The position numbers were made by a program, and so were the translations under genes. This document shows positions 25,876-35,461 of a stretch of 64,000 bases of DNA, one piece after another; position 1 is the first letter of the stretch, and each line of letters opens with the position of its first letter. The notes under the pieces were generated by a model. That model was not told where the DNA came from. It ran no database searches and worked only from the letters and a program-made list of their open reading frames with translations. This stretch comes from Marivita lacus (GTDB lineage Bacteria; Pseudomonadota; Alphaproteobacteria; Rhodobacterales; Rhodobacteraceae), in assembly GCF_014637725.1 (NCBI RefSeq), contig NZ_BMFC01000013.1:34013-98012 (forward strand), in the 5' to 3' direction.

Positions 25876-26691
25876 GTGAACAATAACCATGATGGTCGCA
25901 TGACGCGCGAAGGCATCCGTATCCATGATGCGGCGGATTTCGCTGGCATGCGTCATGCCGGAGAGCTGGCCGCGCGTATCCTCGACGAGGTGGCCGAACA
26001 TGTGTTTGTCGGACAGACCACCGCCGCGCTGGACGATTTCATTCAGGCCCGGGTCGAAGCGGCTGGGGCCACATCGGCGACCATCGGGTACAAGGGCTAT
26101 CAGCACGCCAGCTGCATCAGCGTGAACCATGTCGTGTGTCATGGCATTCCCGGTGAAAAGATGCTCAAGGAGGGTGACATCCTCAATATCGACGTGACCG
26201 TGATCGTCGATGGCTGGTTCGGTGACACAAGCCGTATGTACGTCGCAGGCAAGCTGAGCCGCAAGGCAGAGCGGCTGATCCAGGTCACGCATGACGCGCT
26301 GTTCAAGGGTATCGAAGCGGCGAGACCCGGCAACACCTTCGGCGATATCGGCCATGCGATCCAGACGTTTGTCGAGGCGAACCGCATGTCCGTGGTGCGC
26401 GATTTCTGTGGCCACGGGTTGGGGCGCGTGTTCCACGCTCCGCCCAACGTGCTGCATTACGGACGCCCCGGCACCGGCCCGCGCCTTGAAGAAGGCATGT
26501 TCTTTACCATCGAGCCAATGGTGAACCTTGGCCGCCCGGAAACCAAGGTGCTGGCCGATGACTGGACCGCGGTCACGCGGGACAAATCGCTGTCCGCGCA
26601 GTTCGAACACTCCATCGGGGTCACCTCGGACGGGTGCGAGGTGTTCACGCTCTCCCCGGCGGGGCTGTTTCATCCGACATACACGGACTGA
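25876..26691 (+). CDS. map: Methionine aminopeptidase, type I
   Basis: A 271-residue metalloprotease that removes the initiator Met. The metal ligands are seen in order: Asp in NIDVTVIVDGWFGD (two Asp), His in GHGLGRVFHAPP, Glu in FFTIEPM and Glu in QFEHSIGV. I chose the GTG start (VNNNHDG) because GGAG lies just before it and homologues begin there; an ATG eight codons later is possible. It is essential for protein maturation. Confidence 0.92.
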   Translation: MNNNHDGRMTREGIRIHDAADFAGMRHAGELAARILDEVAEHVFVGQTTAALDDFIQARVEAAGATSATIGYKGYQHASCISVNHVVCHGIPGEKMLKEGDILNIDVTVIVDGWFGDTSRMYVAGKLSRKAERLIQVTHDALFKGIEAARPGNTFGDIGHAIQTFVEANRMSVVRDFCGHGLGRVFHAPPNVLHYGRPGTGPRLEEGMFFTIEPMVNLGRPETKVLADDWTAVTRDKSLSAQFEHSIGVTSDGCEVFTLSPAGLFHPTYTD

Positions 26692-26702
26692 GAACAGCGA
26701 CC

Positions 26703-27389
26703 TTGCTGACCGCGCATCCGACCCGTGTTCTGACCATCGGCTGCAGCTGCATAAACCGCTTTCAATTCGATCATTTCCAGTCACGCAACCCCGGCACTGA
26801 ACATCACTTCGTCAGAACGCTGTTCGATTGGAACATCGTGTCACTGGCGGGCACGGAAGCCATCCTGCGTCACGCGGTGAATGGCACGCTTTTGAGCGCG
26901 CTTCAGGATGTGTCCGGGTTTCGTGTCGAATGGGATGTGCTTCTGTTTCACAATCAGCTTCCCGGCGTGTGCTTTTACCACGAACAGGACATTGCCCGAA
27001 GCTTTGACGATCCGGCACAGAAAATAAGCCTGATCAACAAGCTGACCCATCAGGCCGCGCCTTTTCTCGCACCCGACTATCCGGGTCGCACCCATCTCGT
27101 CTGGTCGAACATCCAACCCAACCTGCCGGATACCGTGCACAACGTCACGCCGTGGGCGAGCTTCCAACTGACGCTCGACCGGCATGGGACGATCACGGCA
27201 CTGGGGAGCAAGCTGTTCGGGGCCGACACCGGTTTTTCATTTCTCACCATGGCAGCGGATGTTTCGCCAGAGTTGATCGGGGCAGCGGACGTGCATGTGA
27301 TCGACCTGCCCCGCGGGCCTGATTACGAAGGTCCACCCAGCCTCTACGACTCTCTTCTCGCTTGTATCGTCACACGGACACACCCCTGA
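26703..27389 (+). CDS. DUF1796-like putative papain-like cysteine peptidase
   Basis: A protein of about 228 residues. The N-terminal pattern [12 protein letters not shown], then [18 protein letters not shown], resembles the DUF1796 family of putative cysteine peptidases (Cys near the N terminus, then a PFDW-like motif); the match is moderate. I chose a TTG at 26703, 11 bases after the map stop, because the conserved core begins soon after; the ribosome site is weak. An in-frame ATG at 26634 would overlap map by 58 bases. Function unknown. Confidence 0.6.
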   Translation: MLTAHPTRVLTIGCSCINRFQFDHFQSRNPGTEHHFVRTLFDWNIVSLAGTEAILRHAVNGTLLSALQDVSGFRVEWDVLLFHNQLPGVCFYHEQDIARSFDDPAQKISLINKLTHQAAPFLAPDYPGRTHLVWSNIQPNLPDTVHNVTPWASFQLTLDRHGTITALGSKLFGADTGFSFLTMAADVSPELIGAADVHVIDLPRGPDYEGPPSLYDSLLACIVTRTHP

Positions 27390-27469
27390 AGCTCTGGACG
27401 ACTGGGATGGTTTGTCGCTTTCCCTTGCTCGCTCGCACAGCTAAACCCTGTGCCATAGCGGAGGCTCAG

Positions 27470-28555
27470 ATGACGAAGATCACCCCACAACCCGGAATCA
27501 TGGATATTGCGCTGTATGTCGGCGGGAAATCGCATGTCGACGGCGTATCCAACGTGGTGAAACTCAGCTCGAACGAAAACCCGTTCGGGCCAAGCCCCGC
27601 CGCGCAGGAAGCTGTGCGGCGTTCGGTGCACGAACTGCATCGCTATCCGTCGACTGACCACGCCGCGCTGCGCGGTGCCATTGCCGAGGTTTACGGCTTG
27701 AACGCGGATCAGATCATCTGCGGTGTCGGCTCGGACGAGATCCTCACCTTTCTCTGCCAGGCCTATGCCGGGCCGGGCGACGAGGTGATCCACACCGAAC
27801 ACGGATTCGCGCTTTACAAGATCGGAGCGCTGGCTGCTGGCGCGACCCCGGTGGAAGTGCCCGAACAGGACCGCGTCACCGATGTGGACGCGATCCTTGC
27901 AGCCTGCACCGACAAGACCAAGCTGGTGTTCATCGCCAACCCCAACAACCCGACCGGCACGATGATCGGACTGGCCGAGGTGGAACGCCTTGCCGAAAAC
28001 CTGCCACCGCAGACCCTGCTGGTGCTCGACGGAGCCTATGCCGAATTCGTCGATGGCTATGATGGCGGCGCCGGTCTTGTCCGGGCGCGCACCAATGTCG
28101 TGATGACCCGCACCTTCTCCAAGATTTACGGCCTCGGTGGGCTGCGCATCGGCTGGGGTTATGGACCGCAAGAAATCATCGACGTGCTCAACCGCATTCG
28201 CGGACCGTTCAACCTGTCGGGAACTGCTTTGGCCGCTGCCGAAGTGGCCGTGCGCGATACCGCCTATGTCGAAAAATGCCGCCTTGAAAACACCCGTCTG
28301 CGCACATGGCTGGCCGAAGCTCTGGCCGAACATGGCGTCCCTTCGGACACATCTATGGCGAATTTTGTCCTTGCAAGGTTTGCAGATACGGCCGAAGCGG
28401 AAGCCTGCAATCTTTACCTTCAAAAGCAGGGCCTGATCGTTCGGCAGGTCGGATCGTACAACCTGCCCTTCGCCTTGCGCATCACCGTCGGTGACGAAGC
28501 AAGCTGCCGCCGGGTAGCCCATGCCGTTGGACAGTTCAAGGCGGGCGCGCGATGA
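27470..28555 (+). CDS. hisC: Histidinol-phosphate aminotransferase family protein
   Basis: A 361-residue fold-type I PLP aminotransferase. [11 protein letters not shown] (about 25-35), NPNNPTGT (about 160), the PLP-lysine motif [16 protein letters not shown] (about 210-225) and a C-terminal LRITVG are all present. It overlaps the prephenate/arogenate dehydrogenase gene by four bases, so in this setting it may act mainly on prephenate or an aromatic keto acid as well as on histidinol phosphate. Confidence 0.9.
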   Translation: MTKITPQPGIMDIALYVGGKSHVDGVSNVVKLSSNENPFGPSPAAQEAVRRSVHELHRYPSTDHAALRGAIAEVYGLNADQIICGVGSDEILTFLCQAYAGPGDEVIHTEHGFALYKIGALAAGATPVEVPEQDRVTDVDAILAACTDKTKLVFIANPNNPTGTMIGLAEVERLAENLPPQTLLVLDGAYAEFVDGYDGGAGLVRARTNVVMTRTFSKIYGLGGLRIGWGYGPQEIIDVLNRIRGPFNLSGTALAAAEVAVRDTAYVEKCRLENTRLRTWLAEALAEHGVPSDTSMANFVLARFADTAEAEACNLYLQKQGLIVRQVGSYNLPFALRITVGDEASCRRVAHAVGQFKAGAR

Positions 28556-29463
28556 CCCCGATCTATGACCGGGTTGCTCTGATCGGACTGGGGCTGATCG
28601 CGTCTTCGATGTTCTGGTCGATGAAACGCAGCGGTCTGGCTGGGCATGTCACAGGCTATGCGCGCAGTGTCGAAACCCGCGACACCGCACGCCGCATCGG
28701 TTTGTGCGACACGGTCTGCGACACGCTTTCCGACGCGGTGCAGGATTCCGATCTTGTCGTTCTGGCCGTACCCGTGGGTGTGATGGGTCAGCTTGCCGCC
28801 GATATCGCGCCCTACCTCAAACCAGGCGCGACCGTCACCGATGTCGGGTCGGTCAAGGCGCAAGTGATTGCGGATGTGGCACCCGTCATCCCCGAAGGCG
28901 TCCATTTCGTGCCTGCGCATCCTTTGGCGGGCACCGAGCATTCCGGTCCCGAATCGGGTTTTGCGACGCTGTTCGACAACCGCTGGTGCCTGATAGTCCC
29001 TCCAGAGGGCAGCGAACCCGAGGCGGTCGAGACGTTGTCTCGGTTCTGGCGCGGGCTCGGGTCGAACGTCGATGTCATGGATGCCGATCATCACGACCTG
29101 GTACTTGCGGTCACGTCGCATTGCCCCCACCTGATCGCCTACACGATGGTCGGCGTTGCCGATGATCTGCGGCGTGTCACCGACAGCGAGGTGATCAAGT
29201 ATTCTGCCGCCGGCTTCCGCGACTTCACCCGCATCGCCGCATCCGACCCGACCATGTGGCGCGACGTGTTCCTGACGAACAAGGACGCCACGCTGGAAAT
29301 TCTCGGCCGGTTCACAGAAGAACTGTTTGCCCTGCAGCGCGCGATCCGGCAGGGTGACGGTGCGCTCCTGCACGAGTACTTTACCCGAACCCGCGCAATC
29401 CGGCGGGGCATCATCGAAGCGGGGCAGGATACCGCGGCTCCGAACTTTGGACGATCTGGATAG
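28552..29463 (+). CDS. tyrC: Prephenate/arogenate dehydrogenase family protein
   Basis: A 303-residue NAD(P)-dependent dehydrogenase of tyrosine synthesis. The dinucleotide motif [11 protein letters not shown] lies at about residues 9-19, and [17 protein letters not shown] (about 121-137) is the conserved substrate-binding segment with the catalytic His. ATGA overlap with hisC couples transamination and dehydrogenation. Whether prephenate or arogenate is preferred cannot be told from sequence. Confidence 0.9.
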   Translation: MTPIYDRVALIGLGLIASSMFWSMKRSGLAGHVTGYARSVETRDTARRIGLCDTVCDTLSDAVQDSDLVVLAVPVGVMGQLAADIAPYLKPGATVTDVGSVKAQVIADVAPVIPEGVHFVPAHPLAGTEHSGPESGFATLFDNRWCLIVPPEGSEPEAVETLSRFWRGLGSNVDVMDADHHDLVLAVTSHCPHLIAYTMVGVADDLRRVTDSEVIKYSAAGFRDFTRIAASDPTMWRDVFLTNKDATLEILGRFTEELFALQRAIRQGDGALLHEYFTRTRAIRRGIIEAGQDTAAPNFGRSG

Positions 29464-29471
29464 GGCGATTG

Positions 29472-30362
29472 ATGCGTGTAACGAGCGTTCTGGTGTGTGT
29501 GTGGATCATCATGGCAAAAGTGGCGATGGCCGCGCCCGACACGTCTTTGCGCCCGGTGGCCCGCGCAATCCCGACCGCGGCGGCGGTAGCCTCTCCTGGT
29601 GACATCCGACCAGTGATGCGCCCAGACCTGCACGAAGCAACGCTTGTCCGCCAATTGACGCGACAGTTCGAGCAGGAAGCCGATCCGGGGTTTCAGCGCG
29701 CGCTCGCAAGCCAGGATGACCTTGGTGCGCGCACCTTTGCCGCCGTCTCCCCGCAAGCGACCGGGCTGTCGATCCGCCCGACCCTGCGACCTGACAGGAT
29801 GGTTCAAAGGGTCATGGCACAGCGCAACGCCCGCGCGAGGGGGGCCATCTGCGGCGATCCCGACATTCAAGGCGAAACGGTTGGCTTTGTTCCGGGCCGT
29901 CTGTCGGCCTGCGGAGTTCAGGACGCAGTGCGTGTGCGGTCCGTGTCAGGTATTCCTCTAAGCCAGGAGGCGATGATTGATTGTCCTACCGCCAAGGCGC
30001 TCAAAACTTGGGTCGACAAGGGAATGAAGCCCGCCATCGGAACTACCGGCGGCGGCGTGGCGCAGATCAGGGTCGCAGCGCATTACGCCTGCCGTACGCG
30101 GAACAATCAGCCCGGCGCAAAGATCAGCGAACATGGCAAGGGCCGAGCCATCGACATCTCCGGGTTTCGTCTGCGCGACGGGTCCGAGATTACTCTCTTG
30201 CAGGATTGGAACCGGCGCGATACCGGCTCAATGCTTCGCATCATGCAGCAGCGCGCCTGCGGAATTTTCGGCACTGTGCTAGGCCCGGACTCGGATCGTT
30301 TCCACAAGGATCACTTCCATTTCGATAGTGCCCGCCATCGCGGCGGTGCGTTCTGCCGCTAA
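29472..30362 (+). CDS. Extensin-like family protein, exported
   Basis: A 296-residue protein with a signal peptide (about residues 1-21, ending AMAA). The C-terminal half (about 150-296) is the extensin-like C domain: CPTAKAL, SEHGKGRAIDISGF and HKDHFHFD contain the His and Asp residues expected for a zinc peptidase-like peptidoglycan-hydrolase fold. The ATG at 29472 is preferred over an in-frame TTG just before. It converges on fliP with only two bases between the stops. It may trim cell wall; a link to flagellar assembly is only positional. Confidence 0.85.
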   Translation: MRVTSVLVCVWIIMAKVAMAAPDTSLRPVARAIPTAAAVASPGDIRPVMRPDLHEATLVRQLTRQFEQEADPGFQRALASQDDLGARTFAAVSPQATGLSIRPTLRPDRMVQRVMAQRNARARGAICGDPDIQGETVGFVPGRLSACGVQDAVRVRSVSGIPLSQEAMIDCPTAKALKTWVDKGMKPAIGTTGGGVAQIRVAAHYACRTRNNQPGAKISEHGKGRAIDISGFRLRDGSEITLLQDWNRRDTGSMLRIMQQRACGIFGTVLGPDSDRFHKDHFHFDSARHRGGAFCR

Positions 30363-30364
30363 GG

Positions 30365-31093
30365 CTATTGGTACGACCTGACAAGGCTTTCAGCGACCAG
30401 CGCCCAGCCATTCGCAACGACAAAGAAGGCCAGTTTGAACGGAAGCGACACGATCGCAGGGGGCACCATCATCATGCCCATCGACATAAGCACGGCGGCG
30501 ACCACCAGGTCTATGATGAGAAACGGCAGGAAAATCAGGAATCCAACCTGAAATGCCCGCGACAGTTCGGACAGCAGGAAGGTCGAGATCAGCACCGACA
30601 GCGGCGTCTCGGGACTGGGTTCCGCAAGATAAAGATCAGACCTAATCCTGGCCATCGTCTCAAAAGTCTTGGGATCGATCTGAGCTGCCATGAAGATGCG
30701 AAATGGCTCGAACCCAAGTCGGAACCCTTCTTCAACACCGATTTCTTCGTCCAGAAGCGGTCGTATTCCCTGCTCCCAAGAATCAATCAGAACCGGTTCC
30801 ATCACGAAGAATGTCAGGAAGAGGGCGATGCTGATGATCAGCATGTTCGGTGGTGATTGCTGCAATCCGATGCCTAGTCGCAAGATCGACAGCACTGTCA
30901 CTATGAAGGGAAAACAGGTCACCGTGACCACGATCCCAGGCGCAATGCTCAAAACGGTGATCAGTGCGATCAATTGCAAGGTCGTGGCAGTGATCGAACC
31001 GCCATCACCAAAATCCAGCGACAGGTTCTGGGCCGATGCGCCGGTCACCGCAGCAAAAAGGATCAATACCGCGATGAGGACAACACGTCTCAT
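30365..31093 (-). CDS. fliP: Flagellar type III export protein
   Basis: A 242-residue membrane protein of the flagellar export gate. The first 21 residues form the cleaved signal peptide usual for FliP (ending ASA). Four later transmembrane segments and the motif QSPPNMLIISIALFLTFFVM (about 93-112) are typical. It is the last gene of the fliF-H-N-P operon; its start lies three bases after the fliN stop. Confidence 0.93.
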   Translation of the reverse strand: MRRVVLIAVLILFAAVTGASAQNLSLDFGDGGSITATTLQLIALITVLSIAPGIVVTVTCFPFIVTVLSILRLGIGLQQSPPNMLIISIALFLTFFVMEPVLIDSWEQGIRPLLDEEIGVEEGFRLGFEPFRIFMAAQIDPKTFETMARIRSDLYLAEPSPETPLSVLISTFLLSELSRAFQVGFLIFLPFLIIDLVVAAVLMSMGMMMVPPAIVSLPFKLAFFVVANGWALVAESLVRSYQ

Positions 31094-31096
31094 CTC

Positions 31097-31393
31097 CTAG
31101 ACGCCGGATGCGCCAAGATCGTTCACATCGACCAGCCTAACGCAAAGCTGGCCCTGCTGCTCACCGGTCTCCGCGATCTCGAGTACCCCTAATCCGATCA
31201 GGCGATCCCCGACATAGAGCTCGACCATGTCCTCGACCCGCTTGTCGAGGATCAGGACAGACCCCTCCTCAAGGCGCAGCAAATCCCGTACAAGCGGTCG
31301 CGCGCGCCCGACCGAGACCGTGATTTCAATCGGAACATGGGTGAAGGCCGCATCGGTCTTGCGGGCGTCGGGGGTTTGGGTCGAGCTATCCAT
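31097..31393 (-). CDS. fliN: Flagellar motor switch protein
   Basis: A 98-residue SpoA-domain protein of the C-ring. The core THVPIEITVSVGRAR, then LLRLEEGSVLILDK and VELYVGDRLIGLGVLEI, is the typical FliN pattern. The start MDSSTQ overlaps the end of fliH by eight bases. An earlier in-frame Met exists but would extend deeper into fliH. FliN binds FliH and guides the export ATPase to the gate. Confidence 0.9.
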   Translation of the reverse strand: MDSSTQTPDARKTDAAFTHVPIEITVSVGRARPLVRDLLRLEEGSVLILDKRVEDMVELYVGDRLIGLGVLEIAETGEQQGQLCVRLVDVNDLGASGV

Positions 31394-31988
31394 GGGCACG
31401 CATCTCCGTCTGGTCATGAAGCACTGCGTGCACCGCCTTCGTGATCTGGGCCGTCACATCCGAAAGGTCCACTGACAGTTCCTTGCGCCCAAGCCGCATA
31501 TCCGCACGGCCTTCGGGAACGGCCGCGGCTTCGACCACCTTGATCGGCAGGCTGGTCGCGGCACCGTTCACCAGTTGGGACACACGTTCCGCAGACCCCG
31601 GAGCGACAGCGATCTCGATCTGGACCGGCCCCATATCCCGGGCGATGCGGGTCAGCTGGTCGGCGACATGGGCACCGAGCGTTTCTCGGGCCAGAGAGGG
31701 CAGAATCTTGTTCAGGATTTCATCAAATAGCGGGCTGATATTGGACAAGATCTGTGCGTGAACATCATGGTAGGTGAATGACAAATCCTGAAGGTTTTGA
31801 ACCACCCCATCGGCCAGCTGGGTGCCTTCATCGGTCTTGGCCTTGATCGCGTCGTCCCAACCCGCGCGATACCCCTTGTCGAAGGATTCCAACCGTTCGG
31901 TTTCCAGAGTTTCATCCGAAACGGAGTGGGCCGCGTTGGCCAGGGCGGGTGTGCCGAAATCCTCCAAATATGCAGAAAGGGAGGTCAT
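31386..31988 (-). CDS. fliH: FliH-like flagellar assembly protein
   Basis: A 200-residue protein in the fliH position. The N-terminal third has the GYRAGWDDA motif typical of FliH (GxxxG-like), the middle is a predicted helix and the C-terminal half is a small alpha/beta domain. Sequence conservation in this family is low, so the call rests on both motif and synteny (between fliF and fliN, overlapping both). It would regulate the export ATPase FliI, whose gene is not in the window. Confidence 0.8.
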   Translation of the reverse strand: MTSLSAYLEDFGTPALANAAHSVSDETLETERLESFDKGYRAGWDDAIKAKTDEGTQLADGVVQNLQDLSFTYHDVHAQILSNISPLFDEILNKILPSLARETLGAHVADQLTRIARDMGPVQIEIAVAPGSAERVSQLVNGAATSLPIKVVEAAAVPEGRADMRLGRKELSVDLSDVTAQITKAVHAVLHDQTEMRAHG

Positions 31989-33589
31989 CTCGCGTCTCCT
32001 GGTCTTGGATCATCCAGCCAGCTGCGCAATACTTCGACCGTCTCACTGCGCCGTTCCTCGATCAGGTTCTTCAACCGTGCAACAGCGTCTTCGGTGCTCA
32101 GAGCGTCCGGCTGAGCGCCACGGTCAGAGAGCATCGGGAGGCCATTGTTGCCCATGTCAGGTTCAATCGTGCCGCTCAGTACTGGTAGGTCTCCCGCCTG
32201 TTCAGACGCGAAGGACGGTGTCATCAAGGCGGGCATCGTCGCTGTCTGCCGTCGAGGCAGGAGCAAAGGGCGGATCACGAAAACACCTAAAATGAGCGCA
32301 ACCACGGCCAGCACCCCGAGCTGCAGAAGGCTCATCATGTCGAGCTGACCAGTAAACAGACGCGGTTCCGCGGGCAGCGACCCGATGGTTTCCAGGGGCT
32401 CGAACGAGAGGGATTTGAGGGTGATCACGTCCCCACGGCTTTCATCGTAGCCGACCGCCGACGCCACCAAATCCCTGAGTGCGGAAAGCTCCGCCTCAGG
32501 CACCGGCACAAACGAAGCAGCGCCCTTGGCATCCGTCTGGAGTGTCCCGTTGACCATGACCGCGACGGTCAGCCGCTTGATGGCGCCCGGTGCCTTAAGG
32601 ATTTCCCGCGTTGTCTGTGACACTTCAAAATTCAGACGCTCACGTGTTTCGGCGGTCTGGCGCGTCTCGGTTTCGGTTCCCGCCGCATCGCCATCGGGCA
32701 GGTTGGACGCGACCGTGACAGCGCCAGAGCCAGCGTTTTCGGATTGTTCCGAGCGCTCTTCGCTGTCGGAACTTATGACAAAGCGGCTTTCCGGATCAAA
32801 GCGACGCTCCGTGATCGATTCGGTTTCGGTGATCGAATCGATGCTGACCTCCACAACCGCATTGCCGCGCCCTACCCGAGCTTCGAGTAGCCGCAGAACC
32901 CGGTCGCGCAACAGGTCGCTGCGGTCTTGGTCGCGCGCCGTGCTGGTCATGTCAGCGTCGTCCGACAACAGGCCTAGTTGGGCATCGACCAAAGCAACAT
33001 CCTGCGGCACAAGACCCGCCACCGCGGAGGCAACGAGGTGGCGTATCGCTTGTGCCTGAGCCGGGTCGATTGCGCCCGAACGCGCGGTGACGTGCACAGA
33101 GGCGCTTGGAGCAAGGTCGCTGCGAAACGCATTTTCACTTCCAGTGGCGATATGGACCCGAGCCGAGAGGATCTCGGGGGATGACACGATTGTTCGCGCC
33201 AGTTCACCCTCTTTCGCGCGCAGGTAAGCTGCATCGAACATCTGCGATGTGGTACCGAAGCCCGACAATGTATCCAACAGTTCGTACCCTTGACCGGACG
33301 AGGCCGGCAGACCTTCTGTCGCAAGCGTCAGACGCAATTGATCACGAGTCGCGGCAGACACGAGAATGGATGTGCCTTGAACCTCGAACGGAACGCCCTT
33401 CTGCTGCAGGGATTGAACGACCTCGCCTGCTGAAGCCGCGTCAAGCCCAGCGTACAAAAGCGTCATGCGAGGCTGGGCCACAAGCCGCGACATGCCCAAG
33501 ACGGCCAGAAATATGGCGACCGTCGATCCGACCACGATCGCCTTTCGCGCATTGGACAGTCCTCGCCATACCGGAAATATGTGCTGCAC
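31985..33589 (-). CDS. fliF: Flagellar MS-ring protein
   Basis: A 534-residue protein that forms the MS ring. It has transmembrane segments near residues 17-37 and 415-440, the periplasmic ring-building domains between (with LYAGLDAASAGEVV near 45 and VHIATG near 145), and a C-terminal cytosolic tail that binds FliG. Length is close to normal. ATGA overlap links it to fliH. It is divergent from fliL across a 121-base spacer that carries a CtrA-like site. Confidence 0.93.
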   Translation of the reverse strand: MQHIFPVWRGLSNARKAIVVGSTVAIFLAVLGMSRLVAQPRMTLLYAGLDAASAGEVVQSLQQKGVPFEVQGTSILVSAATRDQLRLTLATEGLPASSGQGYELLDTLSGFGTTSQMFDAAYLRAKEGELARTIVSSPEILSARVHIATGSENAFRSDLAPSASVHVTARSGAIDPAQAQAIRHLVASAVAGLVPQDVALVDAQLGLLSDDADMTSTARDQDRSDLLRDRVLRLLEARVGRGNAVVEVSIDSITETESITERRFDPESRFVISSDSEERSEQSENAGSGAVTVASNLPDGDAAGTETETRQTAETRERLNFEVSQTTREILKAPGAIKRLTVAVMVNGTLQTDAKGAASFVPVPEAELSALRDLVASAVGYDESRGDVITLKSLSFEPLETIGSLPAEPRLFTGQLDMMSLLQLGVLAVVALILGVFVIRPLLLPRRQTATMPALMTPSFASEQAGDLPVLSGTIEPDMGNNGLPMLSDRGAQPDALSTEDAVARLKNLIEERRSETVEVLRSWLDDPRPGDAR

Positions 33590-33650
33590 CGAAATCCTCC
33601 GAATTCAAAACATCCTGTTTCGTCGATGCCCCCGTTATTGCGCGTTCGTG

Positions 33651-33665
33651 TTAACAATCGGTTAG
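33651..33665. promoter_or_regulatory. CtrA-like binding site between fliF and fliL
   Basis: TTAACAATCGGTTAG matches the CtrA consensus TTAA-N7-TTAA with one mismatch in the last base. It lies 62-76 bases upstream of the fliF start and 46-60 upstream of the fliL start, so one site could serve both divergent flagellar operons. Confidence 0.55.
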
Positions 33666-33710
33666 TGCGTGCAGGCTAAAACAATCCCGGAATCAAGGGA
33701 CGGAACTGTC

Positions 33711-34208
33711 ATGGCATCGGTTGACCCATCAGAAGAAGACAGCGGCGAAGGCACGCGGAAATCGCCGAAACTCGGCTTTTTTCTGTCAGTCGTTCTGTGT
33801 CTTGCAGGGGCGGGATTGGGATTTTTTTCTATATCCAGCGGGTTGGTATCCTTGAGTCACGCTGGAACTGACAAGGCCAAGTCACATGGTGCGCCCACGG
33901 TTGCACCCGACGTCGCGTTCGTTGAAATCCCGACGCTCATCGTCACGTTGCCACCCGGGGCAAGGAATGAGCATCTGCGCTTTACCGGATTGATCGAGGT
34001 GCCGACTGGTTACGAGGACGAGGTTATGTTTCTGATGCCGCGAATACAGGACGTCCTGAACGGGTATCTCCGCGCCTTGACCATCGAAGATATCGAAGGC
34101 GCGGGAGCACTGTTCAGGATAAGGCTGCAACTCTTTCGCCGCATCGTCATGGTTGTCGGCCTCGGTAAGGCCAACAGTCTTCTTGTGACAGAATTCATTC
34201 TGAATTGA
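33711..34208 (+). CDS. fliL: Flagellar basal body-associated protein
   Basis: A 165-residue single-pass membrane protein. A cytosolic head of about 20 residues, a transmembrane helix at about 22-43 and a periplasmic FliL domain (FVEIPTLIVTLPPG through FRIRLQLFRRIVMVVG) are all visible. MASVDPSEE is chosen as start, 42 bases after the first in-frame Met; AAGGGACGGA precedes it. FliL stabilises the motor stators and sits next to motE here. Confidence 0.9.
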   Translation: MASVDPSEEDSGEGTRKSPKLGFFLSVVLCLAGAGLGFFSISSGLVSLSHAGTDKAKSHGAPTVAPDVAFVEIPTLIVTLPPGARNEHLRFTGLIEVPTGYEDEVMFLMPRIQDVLNGYLRALTIEDIEGAGALFRIRLQLFRRIVMVVGLGKANSLLVTEFILN

Positions 34209-34217
34209 GGACCTGAA

Positions 34218-34577
34218 ATGGAATTTGTAGCAGATGTCTTGCTTGTCGCCGGAGCGCTTGGAGCGGGGCTCTATTGCTTTGTCCTTTCCCGTAGGCTGAC
34301 CCGGTTTACGGACCTTGAAAATGGTGTTGGTGCGGCTGTTGCGGTGCTGTCGGTTCAGGTAACCGATCTGCAAACGGCCCTGCAAAATGCACAGAAGACT
34401 GCAATTCACTCGAGCGACAGCCTTGAGGACCTGACCCGCCGTGCGGAAGACGCGGCGAAGCGTCTGGAACTGATGGTCGCCTCTTTACATGATCTGCCGC
34501 CCAATAGCCCAAGGCTCGACGCGCCTCCCGCAACAACCGGTCCTGTGTTTTCCCGGCATGCCGGAGGTGCAGGATGA
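34218..34577 (+). CDS. Small flagellar-cluster membrane protein (possibly DUF6468)
   Basis: A 119-residue protein with an N-terminal transmembrane segment (about 5-24) and a helical region (about 30-90) with repeated hydrophobic spacing, followed by a Pro-rich tail. It lies nine bases after fliL and overlaps the MotE-like gene by four bases, so it is part of the same operon. I associate this position with the DUF6468 family, from memory. Role unknown, likely in motility. Confidence 0.75.
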   Translation: MEFVADVLLVAGALGAGLYCFVLSRRLTRFTDLENGVGAAVAVLSVQVTDLQTALQNAQKTAIHSSDSLEDLTRRAEDAAKRLELMVASLHDLPPNSPRLDAPPATTGPVFSRHAGGAG

Positions 34578-35182
34578 CACGCGTTCAAGAGGAATGCACA
34601 ATCCGCAAAGGTCGCTCGCGCACAGGCACCTTGGCTATCATCGGCGCATTTCTGGTTTTGTCGGCGGGTCTGCGACTGGTGACCGAGGCGGGTCAAGTCA
34701 TCGCCAGCGAGGGTGTGGCACCGGACAAAACAACCGACACTTCCCAAGCAACCTCCATGGATTTGGCGCGTCCAGATGACCTGAACGCCGCATTTGAGGC
34801 GATCAGAAACCGCGAGGCGCGGCTGATAGAACGCGAAGCGGAAATCAGCGAACGCGAAGCCACCCTCGCTGCAGCCGAAGACGCGATTGACGCGGAATTG
34901 GTCTTGCTCGAAGAGGCCGAAAAAAGCCTGCGCGAAACGATCTCGCGTGCTGCAGAGGCGGCAGAAGACGATCTATCTCAGTTAACGGCGGTCTACGCCA
35001 ATATGAAGCCAAAACAGGCTGCGGCGCTGTTCGAGCAGATGGATGCGACCTTTGCCGCAGGTTTCCTTGGGAGAATGGCGTCGGACAGTGCTGCGAGGAT
35101 CATGGCTGGAATGACCCCCGAAAAGGCCTACGAGATCAGCGTTGAACTGGCCGGTCGCAATGCAAGCATTCCACTTGACTGA
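34574..35182 (+). CDS. motE: MotE-like motility chaperone
   Basis: A 202-residue protein with a membrane anchor (about residues 17-33), a long Glu/Ala-rich coiled coil (about 68-135, many EREAE-type repeats) and a C-terminal MgtE-N-like helical domain (YANMKPKQAAALFEQMD, then FLGRMASDSAARIMAGM). This domain order matches MotE, the periplasmic chaperone of MotC. It is the last intact flagellar gene before the IS21 remnant. Confidence 0.82.
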   Translation: MTRVQEECTIRKGRSRTGTLAIIGAFLVLSAGLRLVTEAGQVIASEGVAPDKTTDTSQATSMDLARPDDLNAAFEAIRNREARLIEREAEISEREATLAAAEDAIDAELVLLEEAEKSLRETISRAAEAAEDDLSQLTAVYANMKPKQAAALFEQMDATFAAGFLGRMASDSAARIMAGMTPEKAYEISVELAGRNASIPLD

Positions 35183-35321
35183 TGTTTGCGGAGCCAGAAA
35201 AAACATAGGCGAGCGCAGACCGGGAGACTTTCTGACTAGAAGTCGCTGAAATGCACAGCAAGCACATCATACATCGACCGCACAGAAAACTCTGCACGGT
35301 GGGCCTTGATGACCGCGCACT

Positions 35322-35390
35322 TTACTGTTTCTCATGGAGAACGCGAAGTTCAGGGTTCGCCTCTATCGCAGCACGCTTCTCCGCCAAGGC
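35322..35390 (-). pseudogene. 3' fragment of a gene cut by the IS21 element
   Basis: On the minus strand, 22 codons run from the left edge of the insertion element to a TAA at 35322-35324 (ALAEKRAAIEANPELRVLHE, then KQ and stop). The composition looks like real coding sequence, a helical C terminus. No start exists on this side, and the far side of the element does not obviously continue the frame. It may be the stump of a gene removed when the element arrived or recombined. Confidence 0.4.
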
Positions 35391-35461
35391 TGTTGATTTT
35401 CACTCAGAACTGAGCCTTTTTTCACCGAGAAGTGAGCCACCTTTGATTATGTGGTTTCGGT

